In this document: piece after piece, positions 1 to 5,036 of the stretch
Numbering within the stretch: the first letter of the stretch is position 1
Layout: each line of letters begins with the position of its first letter
Origin: Candidatus Gastranaerophilales bacterium
GTDB taxonomy: Bacteria > Cyanobacteriota > Vampirovibrionia > Gastranaerophilales > Gastranaerophilaceae
Assembly: GCA_910587055.1 (NCBI GenBank)
Contig: CAJUKY010000047.1
Coordinates: 1-5,036 of the forward strand
Direction: 5' to 3'
Length of the DNA stretch: 5,036 nucleotides
The notes under the pieces: model-generated
What the model was told of the DNA's origin: nothing
Databases searched by the model: none
Seen by the model: only the letters and a program-made list of their open reading frames with translations
Program-made: the position numbers and the translations under genes

Positions 1-55
1 AGACTCTGAAGGAAGAGTTGAAAGATTCAAAAAACGTTACGAATCTAAAAAATAA
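1..55 (+). CDS. rpmE: 50S ribosomal protein L31, C-terminal end (partial)
   Basis: The first 55 bases hold an open frame that enters from the left edge and stops at TAA (53-55). The 17 visible residues read DSEGRVERFKKRYESKK. This matches the conserved tail of bacterial L31, in which an acidic residue and a G-R-V/I motif are followed by a basic F-K/R-K/R-R-Y/F segment. L31 is a small protein of the large ribosomal subunit that helps bridge the two subunits. Only the tail is visible, so the zinc-binding cysteines of the N-terminal half, which would separate the C+ and C- forms, cannot be judged. A strong terminator follows 16 bases after the stop, so this gene appears to end its transcription unit. 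The identification rests on a short but characteristic segment. Confidence 0.85.
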   Translation, partial: DSEGRVERFKKRYESKK

Positions 56-71
56 AATTAAAAACAAAATT

Positions 72-125
72 AAGGCGGATGCAGAAAGCTTCAAAATTAT
101 TTTAAGGTTATGTATCCGCCTTTTT
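72..125 (+). terminator. Intrinsic terminator after rpmE
   Basis: AAGGCGGATGCA (72-83) pairs with TGTATCCGCCTT (111-122) over 12 base pairs, with one G-T wobble and a GC-rich centre. The T-run 121-125 lies at the 3' side of the stem. The inner region can extend the hairpin: AAGCTT (86-91) faces AAGGTT (104-109) with one mismatch, and AAAA (93-96) faces TTTT (100-103) around a TTA loop. The result is one long, almost continuous hairpin rather than a stem with a large open loop. It lies between the rpmE stop and thyX and should separate their transcription, apart from any readthrough. Confidence 0.88.
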
Positions 126-140
126 GTAAGTTTATTTAAA

Positions 141-154
141 AGGCCAAACGGCCT
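141..154. repeat. Short inverted repeat in the thyX promoter region
   Basis: AGGCC (141-145) and GGCCT (150-154) form a perfect 5-base inverted repeat around AAAC. It ends exactly where the proposed extended -10 element of thyX begins, so it would occupy the region between the -35 position and the -10 position. As RNA it would make a small GC-rich hairpin, but no T-run follows, so it is not a terminator. It could be a protein-binding site in the promoter, or it could be chance. It stands out because it is GC-rich in a very AT-rich spacer. Confidence 0.4.
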
Positions 155-162
155 GATATAAA
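154..162 (+). promoter_or_regulatory. Candidate extended -10 promoter of thyX-prfA
   Basis: TGA followed by TATAAA (157-162) fits the extended -10 pattern TGnTATAAT with one mismatch. No good -35 hexamer lies 16-18 bases upstream; the sequence there is A/T only. Transcription would begin near 169, about 12 bases before the thyX ATG. The strong Shine-Dalgarno sequence (168-175) would then lie at the very 5' end of the message. The upstream terminator makes a promoter in this 55-base gap likely. The exact element is an inference from consensus. Confidence 0.45.
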
Positions 163-180
163 AATCAAAGGGGAGCAAAA

Positions 181-885
181 ATGGCAGAAAAACAGATGCA
201 GGTAAATTTAATATCCAAGCCGGAAAATATTTTAAAAACCGTTTATACTGCTTGCAGAACCTGCTACAGCGCGAAACTTCCCATTGAAGTATATGATGAA
301 GCGCCCGATAATGAAAAAATGCTCACACTCATAAAAAGAGTGATTTCATCAGGGCATTTTTCAACAATTGAGCACATTCAATTATCTTTTGCAATTTCAA
401 ACGTATCACGCGCCTGCACGCATCAGCTTGTGCGGCACAGACATATGAGCTTTTCCCAAAAATCTCAAAGATATGTTAAAGAAAAGGGTGAGTTTGATTA
501 TGTAATCCCGAATTCAATTAAAAATAACCCTGTATTAAAAGAAAAATTTGAAAATTTCATAAAAGAAACATCAAACCTTTATCAGGAATTTATTGAAGCC
601 GGAATACAGGCTGAAGATGCAAGAAGCATTCTGCCCAATGCCGCTGCAAGTTCGCTTGTTGCAAGTTTAAATTTAAGAGAATTAATTCATCTTGCAAATT
701 TAAGGCTCTGCACACGCGCCCAGCTTGAAATAAGACTTATGGTAAAAGCAATGTGCGAAGAAGTTATAAAAGCAGAACCTTGGCTTGCTGAATATCTTGT
801 TCCGAAATGCGAAAGATTAGGCTACTGTGATGAAGATAAATCATGCGGAAGGCTTAAAACCAGAGAAGAATTATTAAAACACTAA
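181..885 (+). CDS. thyX: Flavin-dependent thymidylate synthase (ThyX)
   Basis: The 234-residue product is a full-length ThyX. The enzyme makes dTMP from dUMP in the cytoplasm, using methylenetetrahydrofolate as carbon donor and NADPH with FAD for reduction, and works as a homotetramer. The signature RHR(x7)S is present, with R85-H86-R87 and S95 followed by QRY. Other family motifs are the H-x-S-x-x-E-H segment (59-65), the A-R-x-x-L-P segment (147-152) and the R-x5-Q-x3-R pattern of the substrate-binding helix (R175, Q181, R185). The tail carries three evenly spaced cysteines (C210, C216, C222) before a G-R end motif, as I recall from many anaerobe ThyX proteins. The start is fixed by AAGGGGAG (168-175), five bases before ATG. 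prfA follows 19 bases after the stop, so the two are probably cotranscribed. ThyX replaces the unrelated ThyA and does not depend on a dihydrofolate reductase to recycle dihydrofolate. Confidence 0.96.
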   Translation: MAEKQMQVNLISKPENILKTVYTACRTCYSAKLPIEVYDEAPDNEKMLTLIKRVISSGHFSTIEHIQLSFAISNVSRACTHQLVRHRHMSFSQKSQRYVKEKGEFDYVIPNSIKNNPVLKEKFENFIKETSNLYQEFIEAGIQAEDARSILPNAAASSLVASLNLRELIHLANLRLCTRAQLEIRLMVKAMCEEVIKAEPWLAEYLVPKCERLGYCDEDKSCGRLKTREELLKH

Positions 886-904
886 GAAAGGATAACCCCT
901 TAAA

Positions 905-1987
905 ATGAAGGATATGCTGGATAAAATCCAAAAAATTGAACAACGTTATAAAGAATTGGGGCTTACCCTCTCTGAGCCGGATGTTATTGCAGATTATGAA
1001 AAATTCAGAGACCTTTCAAAGCAAAGACACGCTATGGAAGAAACCGTAAATACATATAATGCCTACAAAGAAGCAAAAGATGCAATTGAAGAAGCAAAAG
1101 AGCTTTTACATGGCGAAAAAGACCCTTCAATGAAAGAATTTTTGAATAATGAAATAGCTTCAAATGAAGCAAAAATTATTGAATACGAAGAAAAAATGAA
1201 GGTGCTGCTTCTTCCGAAAGACCCCATGGATGATAAAGATATCATGCTTGAAATAAGAGGGTCTGCAGGCGGAGATGAAGCAAACATTTTTGCAGGCGAT
1301 TTAATGAGAATGTATATGAAATTTGCCAACAATAAAGGCTGGCAGACAAAAATTCTCTCAATAAACGAATGCGAAGCAGGCGGTGTTTCGGAAGTTGTAA
1401 TATCAGTTAAAGGCGGAGATGATATTTATTCACAATTAAAATACGAAAGCGGAGTACACAGGGTACAAAGAGTCCCGCAGACGGAATCACAGGGAAGAGT
1501 TCACACCTCAACCGCAACCGTTGCCGTTATGCCTGAAGTTGATGATGTTGAAGTTGAATTAAACCCCAATGATTTAGAAATTTCAACGGCACGTTCAGGC
1601 GGTGCCGGAGGACAAAACGTAAATAAGGTTGAAACTGCCGTACGTGTTGTGCACAAGCCTACAGGGTTAATGGTATTTTGCACGGAAGAGCGTTCTCAAT
1701 TACAAAATAAAGAAAGAGCACTCCAAATCATTAAAGCAAAACTTTATGATATGGAAGTACAAAAACAAATGCAGGAAGTAACCGATTTAAGACGTTCTCA
1801 AGTCGGAACGGGCGACAGATCGGAACGCATCAGAACTTATAACTTTCCGCAGGGGCGCCTTACAGACCATAGAATAGGACAGAATTTAAATGTCTGGACT
1901 GTAATTGAAGGCGAACTTGATGAATTAATTAAGCTTTTAATGGAATACGACCAGAAATTAAAGCTTGAAAAACTTGCGCAGGATTAA
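905..1987 (+). CDS. prfA: Peptide chain release factor 1 (RF1)
   Basis: The 360-residue product has the usual RF1 length. RF1 reads UAA and UAG in the ribosomal A site and triggers hydrolysis of the finished peptide from the P-site tRNA. The N-terminal part (about 1-100) is a charged, helical region. The conserved L-E-I-R-x-x-A-G-G-D-E-A segment follows at 115-126. The codon-recognition tripeptide, P-x-T in RF1, is P191-Q192-T193 within the RVPQTESQGRVHTS context, which identifies RF1 rather than RF2 (SPF). The catalytic loop is G235-G236-Q237, whose glutamine is normally methylated by PrmC. The C-terminal Q-V-G-T-G-D-R-S-E-R-I-R-T-Y-N-F-P-Q-G-R block (299-318) is intact. A Shine-Dalgarno-like AAAGGA (887-892) lies 12 bases before this ATG; the next in-frame ATG, at 914, is farther away and less likely. 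No prmC gene is adjacent. The gene is probably the second of the thyX-prfA unit. Confidence 0.97.
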   Translation: MKDMLDKIQKIEQRYKELGLTLSEPDVIADYEKFRDLSKQRHAMEETVNTYNAYKEAKDAIEEAKELLHGEKDPSMKEFLNNEIASNEAKIIEYEEKMKVLLLPKDPMDDKDIMLEIRGSAGGDEANIFAGDLMRMYMKFANNKGWQTKILSINECEAGGVSEVVISVKGGDDIYSQLKYESGVHRVQRVPQTESQGRVHTSTATVAVMPEVDDVEVELNPNDLEISTARSGGAGGQNVNKVETAVRVVHKPTGLMVFCTEERSQLQNKERALQIIKAKLYDMEVQKQMQEVTDLRRSQVGTGDRSERIRTYNFPQGRLTDHRIGQNLNVWTVIEGELDELIKLLMEYDQKLKLEKLAQD

Positions 1988-2035
1988 CGCAGCGCTTCTT
2001 GTCAACATAAAAATTAAAAATTCTTAAGGCAGGCT

Positions 2036-4036
2036 TTATTTACCGTATATGTTTGTATAAACCCAGTATGAAGCATATACTTTTTTGATATAGTTTGCAG
2101 TTTCGGAATACGGTATGTTTTCTACAAATTCGTCAAAATCTTTTGTGCCGGAATTTGATTCGGAAAGCTTCGAAAGCCAGTTTTTAACAGATCCGGGCCC
2201 CGAATTATAAGCAAGAACACAAAGGGCTTCATTCCCGTTAAATATTTCCATCAAATGTGCAAAATATTTAATCCCGAGCGATATATTATATTCAGGTTCA
2301 TAAAGTTTCTTTGCATCATATAAATTATAATCCATGGTTTTTGCCGTCGCAGGCATCAATTGCATTAAACCCATAGCACCGGTTGAGCTCACAGCTTCAT
2401 TGTTAAAGAAACTTTCCTCCCGCATTAATGAAAGCATTAAATAAGGGCTCACGCCGTATCTTTCAGCATATTTATTAATATAATCCTTATAATACAAGGG
2501 GTATGCAAGTTTATATTTTTGAGTAGAAAACGAAACTTCTTTCGGATTTTTATTGATTTCATCACGCGCAAGCAGAACAGAATAAGAATATCTGCCGGAA
2601 CGGGCTGCAAGCCAGCTGTTTAAGAAAACATTATTGATTTTAAAGTTTTGAATAACATCATAATCGCCAAGCGTTATAAATTTATTTAAAAGACGGTATT
2701 CTTTATTTGCAGATTCAAAAGAAAAATCATCAAGCGAAAACCTATCTTTTATTTTTAAATTTTTATCTGTTTTAAATGCAGATTTTGAGGCTTTTAAAAT
2801 GGTATTTGCACGGTACGCATAATAGGAATTTGGAAAATTATAGGTAATGTTGTGCAGAATGGAACGCGCCATTTTTTTATGCTTCATTTTTATATGAATT
2901 TTAGCTGTCCAGAACATAATTTTTGGCTGAACGTTGTAATCAAGATACACGTTTGTAAAAGCTTTTGATAATTTAAGCGCTTCATCATAATTATTATTCT
3001 TATAATTATGCCAGAAAACAAACCAGAGGGCATCCGGAGCTACAATGGAATTTGGATAATCCTTATAAATTTTTTCATAATTTTTAATAGAAGACTCATA
3101 ATCTACATATTTTGAATAAAGAAATAAAGCAAGAGGATAAAATTCTTTGCCCTTAGCAGCATATGCAAGATTGTACGCAGCCTGCTTTTGAGGCAGATTG
3201 GATTTTTTAATATAAAGCGCCAAGGCATCAAGAATTTCTTTTTCACTATATGCACTATGTTTTAAATTGAGCCCCGCACCTTTAAGCACAACGGAAGAAA
3301 ACCCTTCAATATCAGTCAGCTTATCGTAATTTTTCATAAGTAAAAGCCATGTTTTTTCAAAAGGCACGCCTGCAAGAATATTGAGAGAGCGTTGATAATA
3401 ACCGTTTTCATAAAGCGCATTTGCAATATAAATTTTATCCTTGAAAGATAGTGCTTTATCGTCATAATTTTGAAGCAAATTTATACAATCAAGTGCATAA
3501 CGCCCGAGAGGCGCATATTCAATATATTCTATAAAATAATTTTTAGCTCTGGAAACATCTCCGGAATTATAATACAAAACCCCAAGCTTATACGATGCAG
3601 CTTTTGCAAAATCGCTCTCGGGATATTTTTCAACAAGCTTTTGTAAATGTTTTTTTGCACGTTTGGTATTTGAAGCACCGCCAAGCTCAAGTTCCATCAA
3701 AGCAAGCTTCCATATAGCTTCAGGCGCCACACCCGTATTTTTATAGAGCTTTGCAAATTTTGCATATTTTCCGCTTGCTGTTTTATAATCCTTTAATACC
3801 CATGCACAAGTTGCCTGACGATACAGGGCAGGGCCGTAATACGGGGAGAGGAATGATATTTTTTTAAAATTAAAGTAAGCGTTTTGATAATCAGCTTTTT
3901 TATAAAATTCAAACCCTTGTTTATAAATTTTATCGGTTTTTGCATCTGAAATACTGCAAAAAATCTTAAAAACAAGCAGCACCAGACACACAAAAAGCAA
4001 AACAAGGGTTAAGGATGCAAAAAATTTTCTGTTCAT
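2036..4036 (-). CDS. Membrane-anchored soluble-type lytic transglycosylase (GH23, Slt70-like) with TPR-like repeats
   Basis: The 666-residue protein has a basic start (MNRK) and one hydrophobic segment at about residues 5-27. This is an export signal or membrane anchor without a proper lipobox, so the rest should face the cell wall. Residues about 35-410 are helical, TPR-like repeats, clearest at about 35-175 (F-x-F-x-K-A-x-Y-x-x-A type units, K-Y-P-x-S ends) and about 300-405. The C-terminal GH23 transglycosylase domain follows at about 515-660. The likely catalytic glutamate is E541 in R-E-E-S, followed by G-A-M-G-L-M-Q-L-M-P (553-562), A-Y-N-S-G-P-G (609-615) and I-P-Y-S-E-T-x-x-Y-I (641-650). 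Such enzymes cleave the MurNAc-GlcNAc bond of peptidoglycan and leave 1,6-anhydro-MurNAc ends; the helical part resembles the U-shaped superhelix of Slt70. No Shine-Dalgarno sequence precedes the ATG, yet the start is needed to include the hydrophobic segment. The gene converges with prfA. I give no symbol because Slt-type paralogues are hard to tell apart. Confidence 0.92.
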   Translation of the reverse strand: MNRKFFASLTLVLLFVCLVLLVFKIFCSISDAKTDKIYKQGFEFYKKADYQNAYFNFKKISFLSPYYGPALYRQATCAWVLKDYKTASGKYAKFAKLYKNTGVAPEAIWKLALMELELGGASNTKRAKKHLQKLVEKYPESDFAKAASYKLGVLYYNSGDVSRAKNYFIEYIEYAPLGRYALDCINLLQNYDDKALSFKDKIYIANALYENGYYQRSLNILAGVPFEKTWLLLMKNYDKLTDIEGFSSVVLKGAGLNLKHSAYSEKEILDALALYIKKSNLPQKQAAYNLAYAAKGKEFYPLALFLYSKYVDYESSIKNYEKIYKDYPNSIVAPDALWFVFWHNYKNNNYDEALKLSKAFTNVYLDYNVQPKIMFWTAKIHIKMKHKKMARSILHNITYNFPNSYYAYRANTILKASKSAFKTDKNLKIKDRFSLDDFSFESANKEYRLLNKFITLGDYDVIQNFKINNVFLNSWLAARSGRYSYSVLLARDEINKNPKEVSFSTQKYKLAYPLYYKDYINKYAERYGVSPYLMLSLMREESFFNNEAVSSTGAMGLMQLMPATAKTMDYNLYDAKKLYEPEYNISLGIKYFAHLMEIFNGNEALCVLAYNSGPGSVKNWLSKLSESNSGTKDFDEFVENIPYSETANYIKKVYASYWVYTNIYGK

Positions 4037-4042
4037 AAATAA

Positions 4043-4051
4043 AATATAACA
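4043..4051 (-). promoter_or_regulatory. Candidate extended -10 promoter of the transglycosylase gene, possibly giving a leaderless mRNA
   Basis: On the minus strand, TGT is followed by TATATT (4048-4043), matching the extended -10 pattern with one mismatch. Exactly six bases separate it from the ATG at 4036. At the standard spacing, transcription would therefore start at or within a base or two of the A of the start codon. This agrees with the absence of any Shine-Dalgarno sequence here. No convincing -35 hexamer is visible. A promoter is expected in this short gap because a terminator lies just upstream. Confidence 0.42.
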
Positions 4052-4088
4052 TAAAGCCGCATGACAGGCTGAAATTTAACAATACGTT

Positions 4089-4124
4089 AAAAAGCACCTA
4101 ACCCGTAAAAGATTAAGTGCTTTT
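4089..4124 (-). terminator. Intrinsic terminator after the HEAT-repeat gene
   Basis: Read on the minus strand, AAAAGCAC (4124-4117) pairs with GTGCTTTT (4097-4090). After one A-C mismatch, three further A-T pairs (4113-4115 with 4099-4101) close an 11-base loop. The stem runs into five T residues (4093-4089). It begins 25 bases after the stop codon of the HEAT-repeat gene and ends 52 bases before the transglycosylase start, so it should separate the two same-strand genes. On the plus strand the T-run is only four long and no gene directly feeds it. Confidence 0.78.
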
Positions 4125-4149
4125 GAAATTAATTATTAAGGTTCTAAAA

Positions 4150-5004
4150 TTAGAATAAAGCCGGTTTTTTAACAGGAGCGGCACCCGGGATTGCCTCCCA
4201 GTTTGCAGCCATAATCTTCTTAAATGATTTTAAAGCTGTATCTTCTAATTCACCAAGCTCTTCAGCATCTATAATAAGTTTTCTTAAAGGAAGAAGTGCT
4301 CTTTGATCGCGTAAAACGCCAAGAGCTGCAGCGGCGCCTGCTCTAACCAAATCGTTTTCGGAAGCATTTTCCATAACTTCGATTAAAGCGGGAACAGCTT
4401 TTGTATCACCGAGCTTTCCTAAAGAAGTAACAGCATAAATTCTAACATTCACCCATTCGTCTTTTAACATTTTAATAATTTTTTCAACGGCCTTTTTGTT
4501 GCCTATTTCGCCCAGAGCACGTGTAGCATCGCATCTAACGTTAACTTTCTCGTGATCTAAAGATTCAATCAAAGCATCGGTAGCAACATCGCCGATTTCA
4601 ATTAAAGCATCGGTTGCAGTAATGCAAACCTGAGGATTTTCATCATTCAATGCTTCAACAAGAGGTTCAACAACAATTTTACCGCCAAGGCGACCCAGAG
4701 CACGCGCTGCACGAACACGAACATCTACGTTTCTGTCTTCCCTTAATGATTCAATCAAAGGAACCGTTGCTTTTGTATCGCCTAATTCACCTAAAGCGCG
4801 GGCTGCATAAAGACGAACCGAACCGTTTTTATCATTTTTTAAAACGTCGATTAAGGGGGTTACCGCTGTAAAATCACCCATTTCACCGAGAATTCTTGCA
4901 GCATTATAACGAACTTTTTCAGAATTAGAAGTCTGTAAATCCTTTATTAATTCATCAAAAGATTTTTTAGCCTGTTTTTTGCGGTTGTTCACACTAATTG
5001 TCAT
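4150..5004 (-). CDS. HEAT-repeat (PBS-lyase-like) protein of unknown function
   Basis: The 284-residue protein is built almost entirely of about 31-residue HEAT repeats with the pattern V-R-x-x-A-x-x-A-L-G-x-(I/L)-G-D-x-x-A-V-x-x-L-I-x-x-L. They lie at about 28-58, 60-90, 92-122, 123-152, 153-183, 184-214 and 217-249. A degenerate helix pair and a proline-rich tail (A-P-V-K-K-P-A-L-F) follow. There is no signal peptide or membrane segment, so it is probably cytoplasmic. Such repeats form curved helical scaffolds that bind other proteins. The PBS-lyase HEAT subfamily was named for phycobilisome lyases (CpcE/NblB type), but similar repeats are widespread and I see nothing here that shows a lyase role. 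Repeat 4 is one residue short and has Cys in place of the conserved Arg. The start is supported by GGAGG (5019-5015), ten bases before ATG. A TAAAAT sequence (5033-5028) at the window edge is a possible -10, too close to the edge to judge. Confidence 0.85.
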   Translation of the reverse strand: MTISVNNRKKQAKKSFDELIKDLQTSNSEKVRYNAARILGEMGDFTAVTPLIDVLKNDKNGSVRLYAARALGELGDTKATVPLIESLREDRNVDVRVRAARALGRLGGKIVVEPLVEALNDENPQVCITATDALIEIGDVATDALIESLDHEKVNVRCDATRALGEIGNKKAVEKIIKMLKDEWVNVRIYAVTSLGKLGDTKAVPALIEVMENASENDLVRAGAAAALGVLRDQRALLPLRKLIIDAEELGELEDTALKSFKKIMAANWEAIPGAAPVKKPALF

Positions 5005-5036
5005 TACTTAGTTTCCTCCAAATAACAATTTTACAT

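Noticed and set aside
56..180. Possible riboswitch or attenuator upstream of thyX
   Set aside because: The large hairpin has terminator form and follows rpmE closely. I see no alternative antiterminator pairing, leader peptide or known riboswitch core, and the likely thyX start site lies downstream of it.
1063..1332. Minus-strand open frame of 89 codons inside prfA
   Set aside because: It lies wholly antisense to a clearly conserved RF1 gene, and its serine/phenylalanine-rich product mirrors the lysine/glutamate-rich codons of prfA. No family resemblance.
1501..1683. Minus-strand open frame of 60 codons inside prfA
   Set aside because: It is antisense to the GGQ and P-x-T region of RF1, which is under strong protein-level constraint. 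Nothing supports an independent gene.
3793..4005. Minus-strand open frame of 70 codons overlapping the start of the transglycosylase gene
   Set aside because: It is a shifted frame of the hydrophobic N-terminal coding region. The apparent cysteine/phenylalanine-rich product is what a frame shift of that region would give.
2036..4036. Lipoprotein signal on the transglycosylase
   Set aside because: The cysteine near the end of the hydrophobic segment (C27) is preceded by K-I-F, which does not fit the lipobox pattern with a small residue just before Cys.
4566..4618. Two near-identical 20-base segments 33 bases apart, considered as a DNA repeat element
   Set aside because: Both are in frame within HEAT repeat 4 and encode the same TDALIE residues, so they are best explained as part of the protein, not as a separate DNA element or CRISPR-like repeat.
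4650..4871. Plus-strand open frame of 73 codons inside the HEAT-repeat gene
   Set aside because: It is antisense to the regular repeats; its own repetitiveness simply reflects the HEAT repeats on the other strand.

Overview
This window is an ordinary chromosomal stretch of an AT-rich bacterium. It holds five protein genes, one of them partial, and no mobile element, CRISPR array, tRNA or rRNA. I see no sign of an undescribed multi-gene system. The best leads are small-scale: promoter architecture, one gene-order feature and one uncharacterised repeat protein.

Layout. The plus strand carries the last 17 codons of rpmE (ribosomal protein L31), a strong intrinsic terminator, and then a two-gene unit of thyX (flavin-dependent thymidylate synthase) and prfA (peptide chain release factor 1), which are 19 bases apart. 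The minus strand carries, in its own reading direction, a HEAT-repeat protein gene near the right edge, an intrinsic terminator, and a gene for an N-terminally anchored soluble-type lytic transglycosylase with TPR-like repeats. The transglycosylase gene converges on prfA with only 48 bases between the two stop codons.

Organism. The genes use an A/T-rich code, the organism makes dTMP with ThyX, and the transglycosylase is of the Slt70 type, with a long helical-repeat part before the GH23 domain. From general knowledge, rpmE next to prfA at the end of a ribosomal protein cluster is common in cyanobacteria, and rpmE and prfA also lie close together in many Firmicutes. Together with the HEAT/PBS-lyase-like protein, this would fit a non-photosynthetic cyanobacterial relative (Melainabacteria/Vampirovibrionia, for example a gut lineage). 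This is inference with modest confidence; an AT-rich clostridial or other anaerobic lineage is not excluded.

How the genes relate. rpmE and prfA belong to translation and thyX supplies dTMP for DNA synthesis, so the left half is growth-linked housekeeping. The transglycosylase remodels peptidoglycan. The HEAT protein is probably a cytoplasmic protein-binding scaffold of unknown partner. A terminator separates it from the transglycosylase gene, so the two are probably transcribed independently and need not share a function.
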